Shown here in pieces: positions 28,723 to 36,161 of a stretch of 64,000 bases of DNA. Source of the DNA: 39-52-133 sp036523795 (GTDB lineage: Bacteria > Pseudomonadota > Gammaproteobacteria > Burkholderiales > Gallionellaceae); assembly GCA_036523795.1 (NCBI GenBank), contig DATDDN010000055.1, forward strand, positions 1 to 64,000, written 5' to 3'. The notes beneath the pieces were generated by a model. The model worked only from the letters and a program-made list of their open reading frames with translations, made no database searches and had not been told where the DNA came from. The position numbers were made by a program, and so were the translations under genes. Every line of letters begins with the position of its first letter. The stretch's first letter is position 1.

Positions 28723-28748
28723 AAAAGGGCTGGCAACAGCCCTTTTTT
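28723..28748 (+). terminator. Terminator of the rpsF operon
   Basis: Perfect 10-bp stem AAAAGGGCTG/CAGCCCTTTT with GCAA tetraloop, running into a T6 tract. Confidence 0.9.
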
Positions 28749-28808
28749 GTTTTTCCAACATTCCGCCTACAGGGAGTAGAATCTCCCTTCCAAACCGAAT
28801 AAAGCGCC

Positions 28809-30215
28809 ATGCAGAATCTCACCGTTTCCACCCCGGATCCTCAGCTTGAGTCGATCAAACTGCCGCCGCATTCCGTGGAGGCGGAGCAATCGGTGCTGGG
28901 CGGCATTCTGCTGGATACGACAGCATGGGACAAGATTTCCGATCTGCTGTCCGAACAGGATTTTTACCGCTTCGAGCATCGCCTGATCTACCGGCATATC
29001 GCCAAGCTGACCGAGCAGGCCAAGCCGGTAGACGTCATCACGGTGGCCGAGTCGCTGGAAAGCAATGCCGAGCTGGAAAAGGCGGGCGGGCTGACCTATT
29101 TGGGTTCGCTGGCGCAGAACGTGCCTTCGGCGGCCAATATCCGCCGCTATGCCGAGATCGTGCGCGAGCGTGCCGTGATGCGCAAGCTGGCCGAAGTGGG
29201 TACCGAGATCGCCAACAGTGCCTACAATCCGGGCGGGCGCGATGCCGGGCAGCTGCTGGACGAGGCGGAGAGCCGGGTTTTTGAAATCGCCGAGCAGGGC
29301 GATCGCGGCAACAAGGGCTTCGTCGCCATTCCGCCCTTGCTGACACAAGTGGTTGAGCGGATCGAGACACTGTACGCCCGCGACAATCAGAGTGAGGTAA
29401 CCGGCGTTGCAACCGGCTTTACGGACCTCGACAGCATGACATCCGGCCTGCAGCCCGGTGATCTGATTATCGTGGCCGGCCGCCCCAGTATGGGCAAGAC
29501 AGCCTTCTCCATCAATATTGCCGAGAATATCGCGCTGGATAGCAACAAGCCGGTGGCCATTTTCAGTATGGAGATGGGTGGAGCGCAGCTGGCCATGCGT
29601 ATGATCGGCTCGGTAGGGCGCCTGAATCAGCACACCTTGCGTACCGGGCGGCTGGAGGATGATGACTGGTCGCGCATGACGCATGCGCTGGGCCGCCTGA
29701 ATGATGCACCGATTTTCATTGATGAAACTCCAGGCCTGAACTCGCTGGAATTGCGCTCGCGGGCCCGTCGTTTGCATAGACAGAATGATGGCCTGGGACT
29801 GATCGTAATCGACTACCTGCAGCTGATGTCTTCTCCGGCGGGCGGCAAAGGGGGCGAGAACAGGGCGACAGAGATTTCGGAAATTTCGCGCTCTCTGAAA
29901 GGGCTGGCGAAGGAGCTGCATGTGCCGGTGATTGCGCTGTCCCAGCTGAACCGCAGCCTGGAGCAACGCCCCAACAAGCGGCCCGTCATGTCCGACTTGC
30001 GCGAATCGGGCGCGATCGAGCAAGACGCTGACCTGATTCTGTTCATCTATCGCGACGAGGTCTACAACCCGGACTCGCCGGACAAGGGCAAAGCCGAGAT
30101 CATCATCGGCAAGCAGCGTAACGGCCCCATTGGCAAGATAGAGCTTACCTTCCGTGGTGAATATACCCGCTTCGAGAATTACGCATCCGGAGGTGGATAC
30201 TCCAGTCATGAATGA
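28809..30215 (+). CDS. dnaB: Replicative DNA helicase DnaB
   Basis: Hexameric 5'-3' helicase of the replication fork (468 residues). N-terminal domain with LPPHSVEAEQSVLGG, then a RecA-like motor with Walker A in GRPSMGKTAF, the DnaB motif VIDYLQLM, and a C-terminal LRESGAIEQDADLILF. No intein is present. ATG at 28809; a TAGAAT box lies about 30 nt upstream. The location after rplI is common in proteobacteria. Confidence 0.97.
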   Translation: MQNLTVSTPDPQLESIKLPPHSVEAEQSVLGGILLDTTAWDKISDLLSEQDFYRFEHRLIYRHIAKLTEQAKPVDVITVAESLESNAELEKAGGLTYLGSLAQNVPSAANIRRYAEIVRERAVMRKLAEVGTEIANSAYNPGGRDAGQLLDEAESRVFEIAEQGDRGNKGFVAIPPLLTQVVERIETLYARDNQSEVTGVATGFTDLDSMTSGLQPGDLIIVAGRPSMGKTAFSINIAENIALDSNKPVAIFSMEMGGAQLAMRMIGSVGRLNQHTLRTGRLEDDDWSRMTHALGRLNDAPIFIDETPGLNSLELRSRARRLHRQNDGLGLIVIDYLQLMSSPAGGKGGENRATEISEISRSLKGLAKELHVPVIALSQLNRSLEQRPNKRPVMSDLRESGAIEQDADLILFIYRDEVYNPDSPDKGKAEIIIGKQRNGPIGKIELTFRGEYTRFENYASGGGYSSHE

Positions 30216-30239
30216 CTGGCGGCTGGCGCGATTGAGTGC

Positions 30240-30268
30240 TTGTCGTGAAGAGGGGAAGCCCCTATAAT
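30240..30268 (+). promoter_or_regulatory. Promoter of the GAC-anticodon tRNA
   Basis: TTGTCG (30240-30245), a 17-nt spacer and perfect TATAAT (30263-30268), with discriminator GGCGCCCTCG just before the tRNA. Confidence 0.75.
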
Positions 30269-30282
30269 GGCGCCCTCGTTTT

Positions 30283-30357
30283 GGGAGCATATTTCAGCGG
30301 TAGAATATTTCCTCGACAAGGAAAAGGTCACTGGTTCGATCCCAGTTGCTCCCACCA
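30283..30357 (+). tRNA. tRNA-Val-like gene (anticodon GAC) with non-canonical body
   Basis: A 75-nt cloverleaf: acceptor GGGAGCA/TGCTCCC (7 bp, perfect), D-arm TTTC/GAAT with only three pairs and a T-T mismatch at 10-25, anticodon stem TTTCC/GGAAA, loop TCGACAA, variable loop AGGTC, T-arm ACTGG/CCAGT with loop TTCGATC, discriminator A and encoded CCA. The anticodon reads GAC (Val). Position 33 is C instead of the near-invariant U, and position 10 is U instead of G. It has its own strong promoter and terminator, so it is probably transcribed. A functional divergent tRNA and a decaying one are both possible; isotype is by anticodon only. Confidence 0.8.
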
Positions 30358-30364
30358 GAACATG

Positions 30365-30392
30365 AAAAAAAGCCGCCTCGTGCGGCTTTTTT
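30365..30392 (+). terminator. Terminator of the GAC-anticodon tRNA
   Basis: Stem AGCCGC/GCGGCT (30371-30376 with 30382-30387), extended by A/T pairing, with a T6 tract; only 8 nt after the tRNA CCA end. Confidence 0.88.
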
Positions 30393-30422
30393 GTTGCCTG
30401 TCGTTTCTGGCGCAGAGGAAAG

Positions 30423-30450
30423 TTGTTCTGGCTGTGCTTCTGGGTAATAA
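30423..30450 (+). promoter_or_regulatory. Putative promoter of the first beta-barrel gene
   Basis: TTGTTC (30423-30428), a 16-nt spacer and TAATAA (30445-30450), about 80 nt upstream of the coding start. Confidence 0.4.
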
Positions 30451-30529
30451 TTTAAACGTTTTACGGGTATCGCTGCATGCACCTTAGTGTGCGGCGTCTT
30501 TGCGTGAATAATTCAAACGAAGGGTGGAT

Positions 30530-31027
30530 ATGATGTTGGCAAGAAATGTACTGGGTGCGCTGTTGTTGCTGGGGTTGTCGATGCAGGCATATGCAAGCGA
30601 GAAAACGCGCGAACTCTCGATCGACGGCACTTACATGAAGATTACCGATCAGCCTTCTCTTTCCATGCTGAACGTGTCGCTGGGCCAGTTTCTGGCGCCT
30701 CAGGCAGTCATCGTGACCAACCTGAACACACTGGATAATGATGGTTATACCGCAACCAGCATTGGCTTGGGCGGCAAGTATTACTTTATGGACGGCATGC
30801 GTGGCGATCTGGTGCCCTTCGCAGGTGCGGGTATTGCACTGCGTCAAATTTCGGTGGCTGGCAGCAATACATCCTCTACCCAATATGACATCAACGGTGG
30901 CCTGTCCTATTTCATGACTGACGACACTACGCTGGATGTACGAGCCAAGTTGATGAGTTTTGAACAGCCGGATGGCTCGCGTGCCACCATGACTGTGTTT
31001 AGCGTTGGCTTTACCCAGCACTTCTGA
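30530..31027 (+). CDS. Small outer-membrane beta-barrel protein (tandem copy 1)
   Basis: 165-residue exported protein, probably an eight-stranded outer-membrane barrel. Signal peptide about 1-22 (ending QAYASE), then alternating hydrophobic strands with GLGGKYYFMDGM and LVPFAGAGI, ending in FTQHF with a terminal Phe, the usual BAM recognition signal. AAGG precedes the ATG at 30530; a second ATG one codon later is equivalent. The next gene is a paralogue with the same YYFMD and VPFAGA motifs. Function unknown. Confidence 0.72.
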   Translation: MMLARNVLGALLLLGLSMQAYASEKTRELSIDGTYMKITDQPSLSMLNVSLGQFLAPQAVIVTNLNTLDNDGYTATSIGLGGKYYFMDGMRGDLVPFAGAGIALRQISVAGSNTSSTQYDINGGLSYFMTDDTTLDVRAKLMSFEQPDGSRATMTVFSVGFTQHF

Positions 31028-31200
31028 TTCAGTCCAGAGAAAATCCCCAACGCGGCGCTTGGCTATTATGCGTTATTGATAACAGACATATTGTTTTTTC
31101 ATTAGAGCTGGGCCAAGATAATCGCAACACTGCTGTCTGTCATCAGATGAGCAGTGGGATGTCTGGTTTGATTATTTATATCACTTTTGTAGGGGGGTAC

Positions 31201-31755
31201 ATGGTTTCCAAGATGAGATTTGCGGTTCTGGTTGCGGCGCTGGGCTTTTCCATGAGTGCAATGGCTGCTGAAAAATCAAATGAGATTTCCGTTGCAGGCA
31301 GCATCAGTTCAACTACAACGGGGACAGGGGCAAATAAATTTACGCAAGACAGCGTAAATCTGGTTGGATCGTTCGGTCATTATTTTACGCCTCAACTGGT
31401 GGGTCAGTTTGCCGTTGGTATTGATGGTTCATCGTATGGGTCCAATAATTCAAGTGCCACGTTAATTCTGGGTGTGGGCGCCAAGTACTATTTCATGGAT
31501 TCGCATGCGGGTGACATCGTCCCATTTGCCGGCGCAAGGCTTGATCTGCTTGCTGTTAGCCAGACCACACCTCTCGGCACGACTGATGGTTCGGGTAGCC
31601 AGATCACCGGCTTTATCGGAGCGTCTGACTTCCTGTCTGAGACCGCGTCCATCGACCTGACATTTTCCGTGTCGGCAGGCTCTTACACAGTATCGAGCGT
31701 CAGCATTGACACAACAAGCACCAGCTTGAATATCGGCTTTACACAGCGCTTCTAA
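31201..31755 (+). CDS. Small outer-membrane beta-barrel protein (tandem copy 2)
   Basis: 184-residue paralogue of the preceding gene. ATG at 31201 after a GGGGGG-rich ribosome site; signal peptide about 1-24 (ending SAMAAE). It shares GAKYYFMDSHAG and IVPFAGARL and ends FTQRF. A 173-bp AT-rich gap separates it from copy 1, so it may have its own promoter (a TTGTTT at 31091 is present, but with poor spacing to a -10). A strong terminator follows. The role is unknown; transport, adhesion or stress protection are all possible for such barrels. Confidence 0.72.
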   Translation: MVSKMRFAVLVAALGFSMSAMAAEKSNEISVAGSISSTTTGTGANKFTQDSVNLVGSFGHYFTPQLVGQFAVGIDGSSYGSNNSSATLILGVGAKYYFMDSHAGDIVPFAGARLDLLAVSQTTPLGTTDGSGSQITGFIGASDFLSETASIDLTFSVSAGSYTVSSVSIDTTSTSLNIGFTQRF

Positions 31756-31777
31756 CGAATTGCTGAGGAAGAATGGG

Positions 31778-31802
31778 AAAACCGCCTGCCAAGGCGGTTT
31801 TT
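31778..31802 (+). terminator. Terminator after the tandem barrel genes
   Basis: Stem AAAACCGCC/GGCGGTTTT with a 6-nt loop, ending in T5. Confidence 0.85.
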
Positions 31803-31805
31803 CAT

Positions 31806-31835
31806 TTGGCAAAACGGGTCCGATCCAGTTATCTT
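31806..31835 (+). promoter_or_regulatory. Putative promoter of the LPP20/FecR cluster
   Basis: TTGGCA (31806-31811), an 18-nt spacer and TATCTT (31830-31835), between the barrel terminator and the first cluster gene. Confidence 0.4.
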
Positions 31836-31866
31836 AGGTGTGTGATTCCCTGCGGAAGGCGCTTGT

Positions 31867-33360
31867 ATGTTTTGTACTGCGAGAGTGTTGAGAATATGCA
31901 GCGTATTTCTTCTGATGTTCGCCAATTCCTTGAGCGCATCAGCATCCTGCGATGGCGGACAAAAACCATCCTGGGTAGAAAATCCTGAGTCCATTACCCC
32001 CAGGTATTTCTTCGCGACGGGTGTTTCGAGCAGCAATGACGGCTCACTGGCTGATCGTCGCGATTCAGCGAAACAGAATGGCATCAAGAATCTGGCCGAG
32101 ACCATCCAGGTCAATGTCAGCAGCTCGCTGACGCTGGAGCAAACACAGAAACAGAGTGGCGCGCACGTGCTCAGCGAATCGAATGTGCGCAACCTGACTG
32201 AGGTGTCCACCAAGGCCTCATTGCAGAACGTGGAGGCCGTCGAATCCTGGGAGGATTCCAGTTGCCACGTGTGGGTGAGGGTAAGGCTCGAAACCCGCAT
32301 CGTCGAACAGAAGAAGCAGGAGGAGTTGTCGCGTCAGCTGTTTGGCATTTTCAACGATAAATTTTCGCTTGCCCAGGATGAGAGCGGCGGCTTGGACGCT
32401 CGCCAATCTGCCGTTGAGGCCGCGCTGGATATCCTTCCCAGAATCAGTCTGGACAAGGTGCCGGAGGCCAGCTCTTCGGCCTACTACATGCAGCAGCTAA
32501 ACCGCATCAGGGAAAAGCTGGGGGCTTCACGCGGCGAGCTGGATAGCGCGAGGAAGCTCATGGCAGAAGCCCGCGAGCAAATCGACAAGGCGGCAACACT
32601 GACCAATGAGGCGTCACGGGCACGTTCCATTCTTCCCGCAATGAATATTTATCGTGCGCTTCTGAATCAATATCCGAATGGCCTGCCACCCCTGTTCGCG
32701 CCGGGCGACCTGTACATGAAACTGGCCGAGGCGGAAGAGATGCGCAGCAGTGCCTGTGGCGCAAAGAACTATTACCTGCAGGTCCTGGTGTCCAGGCAGC
32801 TGGTTGATCGCCAGAAGATCGCCAGGCAGCGTGCAGATGGGCTGGCCTGTTCGCCGGAGGATATGGAGAAGGTGGTGTGGCGCCAGTATTTCGAGGGACG
32901 CACCGTGGAAATGGTGTGCGTCTATTCTCTGCGTGGCGCGCAGCATGCCTGGCAGAAGGCATGCGGTGATGCCAGCAATTTGCTGCGCTCACTGGGGGCC
33001 GAGGTGGTGGTGAATAGCGCACCGCTCACGGCGGCTCAAGCTGCAGAGGTGGCCAACGGCAAGCTTGCCTCGAAATGGGCCCGAGACGGCAATCTGATGA
33101 TGGGCTATTTCGCGATCGGCAAGATGAATACACAAAGCAGCAGGGACTCCGGCCGGGCGGCACGGGAATACCAGTTTGAAGGCACATTGTGGAGCGTGCT
33201 GATGGAAAATGGTCAGCCTGCATTCTCGGATCGCTTTCAGGGCACGACCGGCTGGAATCCGGTATCCGCCGAAATGGTGATGGATGTCTTGGCCTTGAAT
33301 GTCAGCAAGCGCTGGAAAGAGAAATTTGCCCGTTTCCTGCGCCACGAGGTTGAGCAGTGA
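31867..33360 (+). CDS. Exported LPP20-like protein with coiled coil (FlgT-like layout)
   Basis: 497-residue exported protein, function not established. Signal peptide about 1-27. An LPP20-type domain (about 30-155) shows the family pattern: PSWVENP, FFATGV, a helix with repeated Ala/Asn and LAETIQVNVSSS, then SLQNVEAVESW and CHVWVRVRLE. A helical, partly coiled-coil section (about 195-250) follows, then a mixed region with paired Cys, and a C-terminal alpha/beta region (about 345-490) that may resemble the CsgG/TolB-N fold. This order recalls FlgT, which binds the flagellar basal body in Vibrio, but no flagellar genes are near. ATG at 31867 with GGAAGG upstream. First gene of a four-gene envelope cluster. 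Confidence 0.7.
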   Translation: MFCTARVLRICSVFLLMFANSLSASASCDGGQKPSWVENPESITPRYFFATGVSSSNDGSLADRRDSAKQNGIKNLAETIQVNVSSSLTLEQTQKQSGAHVLSESNVRNLTEVSTKASLQNVEAVESWEDSSCHVWVRVRLETRIVEQKKQEELSRQLFGIFNDKFSLAQDESGGLDARQSAVEAALDILPRISLDKVPEASSSAYYMQQLNRIREKLGASRGELDSARKLMAEAREQIDKAATLTNEASRARSILPAMNIYRALLNQYPNGLPPLFAPGDLYMKLAEAEEMRSSACGAKNYYLQVLVSRQLVDRQKIARQRADGLACSPEDMEKVVWRQYFEGRTVEMVCVYSLRGAQHAWQKACGDASNLLRSLGAEVVVNSAPLTAAQAAEVANGKLASKWARDGNLMMGYFAIGKMNTQSSRDSGRAAREYQFEGTLWSVLMENGQPAFSDRFQGTTGWNPVSAEMVMDVLALNVSKRWKEKFARFLRHEVEQ

Positions 33361-33389
33361 CGCCTGGAAATCGTTAAGAGGAGAACCTG

Positions 33390-34499
33390 ATGTTGCGATT
33401 ATTGCTTGTCCTGACGTGCATCACCCTTTCACTCCCAGCCTTCGCGGCACAGCCCAAGAACGTGGCAATCATGGTGTATTCGCAATCCAAACTGGCTGCC
33501 CAGTATGCGCGCATCGCCTTGTCGCGTTTTGAGCAAGTGTTGACCGATAACGGCGTGACGGTGCTGGATCAGAAGAAGGCAGACGCGCTGAAGAAGGGGT
33601 GGAAGAAGCTCGAAGATCCGGGTGCGCTGATTACTGCCGAGGAGTTTGTCAAAAACGCCGGCAAATATGCCATTGACGGCGTGTATCGCGTATACCTGGA
33701 CGCCGGTATTACGACGGGACTGGCCGGCATTTATACTGCAACTGCGCTGGCGGACATCCGCTTTGTCGGTGAGGATGCGGCAATCAGCTCGGCTGCGTCG
33801 CCAGCCATGGGGGCAAAAGGCATGCCGCCCTCGGATGGTCTGACGGAGAGTGCAGCGCTGAGCAATGCCATACAGCGTGCTGTTGACCTGACAGCGCAGC
33901 AATTGGGCTGGAAGGTGATGGATTTCACCAATCCTCGGCTTTACAGCGTTCATCTCAAGCAGATGCAGATGGTGCCCGCTTACGTGGCTGAAGCGCATCC
34001 GCCCAAACTGGCCAATTCCGACGATTCGGTAAAGCTGGCCAAGCTGGCCAATGAGGACTGGACTACAGAAGAGGCAACCTGTGTGCGTAAATCGCCCGAC
34101 GAGAGGATGGCTGTGGTGGGCGGCTATATTCGCCAGACATCCTTGCTGGGCGGACGCCCCAAGCGGGTATACGGCTCCAGGGTGCATGTGGTCGATGCGT
34201 CAGCCAACAAGGAGGTGGTTACCCTGGAAACAGCACCGGTTGCGGAGCGGACGCGTGAAGAGAAGGGAGGCAGCAAGATACTTGACTGCCTGTTTGTGTC
34301 CAATTGGCGTTACCTGGCAGCGGTCACCAACAGCAAACTGTTCTTGTGGGATACCGAACGCGGCGTGGTGTTGAGCGATCTGTATCTGGATGATGCAATT
34401 GAAGACGCCGCGCTGGAATATGGCAAATATGCAGGGCAGGACTATCTGGCGGTGGTGACCGGAAGCAGGAAGCTGGTCTACCAGATTGTCAGGGAGTGA
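33390..34499 (+). CDS. Exported protein with TolB/CsgG-like N-terminal region
   Basis: 369-residue protein with signal peptide (about 1-19, ending AFAAQ). The first part (about 22-180) has the rhythm of CsgG/FlgO/TolB-N domains: NVAIMVYS, a helix ending RFEQVLTDNGVTVLD, ADIRFVGED, and a helix AIQRAVDLTAQQLG. The second part contains beta-strand pairs such as RVHVVDASANKEVVTLE and YLAAVTNSKLFLWDTERGVVLSDLYL that look like beta-propeller blades. ATG at 33390 after GAGGAG; 29 nt after the LPP20-like gene. No enzymatic residues recognised. Likely periplasmic or surface-associated; function unknown. Confidence 0.65.
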   Translation: MLRLLLVLTCITLSLPAFAAQPKNVAIMVYSQSKLAAQYARIALSRFEQVLTDNGVTVLDQKKADALKKGWKKLEDPGALITAEEFVKNAGKYAIDGVYRVYLDAGITTGLAGIYTATALADIRFVGEDAAISSAASPAMGAKGMPPSDGLTESAALSNAIQRAVDLTAQQLGWKVMDFTNPRLYSVHLKQMQMVPAYVAEAHPPKLANSDDSVKLAKLANEDWTTEEATCVRKSPDERMAVVGGYIRQTSLLGGRPKRVYGSRVHVVDASANKEVVTLETAPVAERTREEKGGSKILDCLFVSNWRYLAAVTNSKLFLWDTERGVVLSDLYLDDAIEDAALEYGKYAGQDYLAVVTGSRKLVYQIVRE

Positions 34500-34548
34500 T
34501 AGTCACTGTTCTGCCATTTTAATTCGACTTGCTCAAAGGAGAAATGTA

Positions 34549-35310
34549 ATGCTCCATTCATGCATACGCAGCATTCTATGTCTGGCTCTCGCCACGGTTT
34601 TGCCCATCCCGGTATGGGCGGCTGATGGCGAGATCAGGGTGATCAAGGTCCAGGGACAGGTCGATGTACTCGATGCCCAAGGCCAGGTGCGTGAGCGCGC
34701 CAGGGTCGGGACAGTGCTCGGCGCGGGCGAAACCCTGCGCACAGCGGAAGACAGCAAGGCGGCAATACGCTCGAAAGCTGGCGACACCTTCATACTTGAT
34801 GCAGCCGCTGCCGCGCGCGTGCGCAACGAAAAAAATACGCTGCAGCAGCTGATCGGGAAGATCATGTATCTGTTTACCCCGGGTTTGCATGTGGAACGAA
34901 CCGTGCAGGTGCAGACTGCGGTGATGGGGATTCGCGGTACGACATTTGTCGTTAATGCGGAACAGGACAAGGCCGCCGTAGGGCTGCGCGAAGGCGTTCT
35001 TGAAGTCAGCTCCACAGATGAGGGTTTCAACGTTTACCAGCGCAGGGAAACAGATGAGTTCGAGGCCTTCAAGCAGCGCGATCGGGAGAAGGTCAGGGAG
35101 ATGAAGAAAGAGTATGAGAAATATCGTGCTCAGGTAAAGGAAGAATTTGTGGCCTTCAAGAAGTCGTTTCAGCTCAATGCCAACCAGAGCCTGAGCATTG
35201 CCGGGGACAAGGCAGTCATCTCATCGCTGGACGAGGATGCGATCAAGACCATGCGGCGACTGGAAGAGTTTATCAGCGATGCGCCGCCTGAACCGGCCGG
35301 GCAGCAATAG
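34549..35310 (+). CDS. Exported FecR-domain protein
   Basis: 253-residue exported protein. Signal peptide about 1-24 (ending PVWAAD), a FecR-type beta domain (about 28-150) with GTVLGAGETLRTAEDSKAAI, QTAVMGIRGTTFVV and VGLREGVLEV, then a charged coiled coil (about 165-205). Stand-alone periplasmic FecR domains occur in several secretion and surface systems; here no FecI sigma factor or FecA receptor is adjacent, so it is not an iron-citrate-type regulator. ATG at 34549 after AAAGGAG. Same strand as the preceding genes with a 49-nt gap. Confidence 0.82.
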   Translation: MLHSCIRSILCLALATVLPIPVWAADGEIRVIKVQGQVDVLDAQGQVRERARVGTVLGAGETLRTAEDSKAAIRSKAGDTFILDAAAAARVRNEKNTLQQLIGKIMYLFTPGLHVERTVQVQTAVMGIRGTTFVVNAEQDKAAVGLREGVLEVSSTDEGFNVYQRRETDEFEAFKQRDREKVREMKKEYEKYRAQVKEEFVAFKKSFQLNANQSLSIAGDKAVISSLDEDAIKTMRRLEEFISDAPPEPAGQQ

Positions 35311-35339
35311 GCCTGCAGATTTGCCGATAGTGGCGAAGC

Positions 35340-35367
35340 TTGCCTTGGGAGGCCGGCATGCTACAAT
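35340..35367 (+). promoter_or_regulatory. Putative promoter of the LPP20 lipoprotein gene
   Basis: TTGCCT (35340-35345), a 16-nt spacer and TACAAT (35362-35367) in the 99-bp gap, so this lipoprotein may also be made independently of the upstream genes. Confidence 0.45.
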
Positions 35368-35409
35368 TCACGACGAATTTTGTTTTAACTTACGCAAAGG
35401 GGCTTGAGA

Positions 35410-36030
35410 ATGAAACGCAAACTGTCGATCTCGATTTTGATGGCTTTGGCCGCGGCTGCCTTGACGGCCTGTTCTTCTGCGCCTAAACCCGCGCAACTCT
35501 CCGTTGATCAGTGCCGTTTCCCGGGGACAGACAAAGAAGCGCCTGGTTGGGTGTGTGATGAGCCTGTACCTGGCTGGACTGTAACGGCCCCCGGTTCCGC
35601 CGAATTGACTTCTGCCGGCTTGTCCTTCCAGCGCCAGATGGCGATGACAGATGCACGTGTGCAGCTGGCACAGCAGATGAAGGTACATGTAACCAACATG
35701 ATCAAGCAGTTTGCAGAAACAACCGGCAGCGGTGACGCTGAGTCCCTGGACAAGGTGAACACATCCGTCACCAAACAGATTACCGATCAGACCCTGTCTG
35801 GCACGCGCGCAATCAAGAGTGCCACTGCACCCAACGGGCGTTACTATGTCCTGGTTGGTCTGGATGACAAGGCGGTAGAAGAGATGACCAAGGTGGCGAT
35901 CAAGACCAGCATGGATAACGATCGCGCTTTGTGGCAAAAATTCCAGGCAAAGAAAGCGCAGGACGAGCTGGCCGAGGAAATTGCCAAGCAGCGTGTGGTT
36001 GATGCCCCTATGCCTGCGGCTGCCAAGTAA
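35410..36030 (+). CDS. LPP20-type lipoprotein
   Basis: 206-residue predicted lipoprotein: signal peptide with lipobox LTAC (Cys about 21), then a Cys-containing segment PGWVCDEPVPGW similar to the PxW motif that opens LPP20 domains. It continues with the helix MTDARVQLAQQMKVHVTNMIKQF, a Ser/Thr stretch, GRYYVLVGLDD and a charged C-terminal helix. FlgP and Helicobacter Lpp20 are known members of this family. It is the last gene of the cluster whose first gene also has an LPP20 domain. ATG at 35410 with AAGGGG upstream; a TTG two codons earlier is less likely. Confidence 0.8.
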   Translation: MKRKLSISILMALAAAALTACSSAPKPAQLSVDQCRFPGTDKEAPGWVCDEPVPGWTVTAPGSAELTSAGLSFQRQMAMTDARVQLAQQMKVHVTNMIKQFAETTGSGDAESLDKVNTSVTKQITDQTLSGTRAIKSATAPNGRYYVLVGLDDKAVEEMTKVAIKTSMDNDRALWQKFQAKKAQDELAEEIAKQRVVDAPMPAAAK

Positions 36031-36038
36031 GTCGTTGG

Positions 36039-36058
36039 CTGCCCTGCACGCAGGGCAG
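36039..36058 (+). other. Hairpin 1 upstream of thrS
   Basis: Perfect 8-bp stem CTGCCCTG/CAGGGCAG with loop CACG, 8 nt after the lipoprotein stop codon. No T run. Confidence 0.5.
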
Positions 36059-36069
36059 AGAAGAAGCTG

Positions 36070-36108
36070 GCAGCATGGAGCGGTCGGATGCCGCTCCATG
36101 CTGCTTTT
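36070..36108 (+). terminator. Terminator of the LPP20 lipoprotein gene (hairpin 2)
   Basis: Perfect 14-bp stem (36070-36083 with 36091-36104), 7-nt loop TCGGATG, then TTTT. Unusually long. The sequence after it contains TACAAT (36108-36113), a possible thrS -10 box. Confidence 0.75.
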
Positions 36109-36145
36109 ACAATGTGGTTAATGGTGCGGCTTGGCCGCACTTTTT
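36108..36145 (+). promoter_or_regulatory. thrS promoter/leader with terminator-like hairpin 3
   Basis: TACAAT (36108-36113) would place the start of thrS mRNA near 36120. A perfect 7-bp stem GTGCGGC/GCCGCAC (36124-36140, loop TTG) followed by T5 then lies at the very 5' end of the transcript and 16 nt before thrS. It may be a second terminator or a control element. No clear -35 is seen. Confidence 0.4.
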
Positions 36146-36161
36146 ATTATTGAAGACGAAC

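Noticed and set aside
30283..30357. Reading the anticodon as CGA (Ser) to restore U33
   Set aside because: Shifting the loop by one breaks the 5-bp anticodon stem, and a serine tRNA needs a long variable arm, which is absent.
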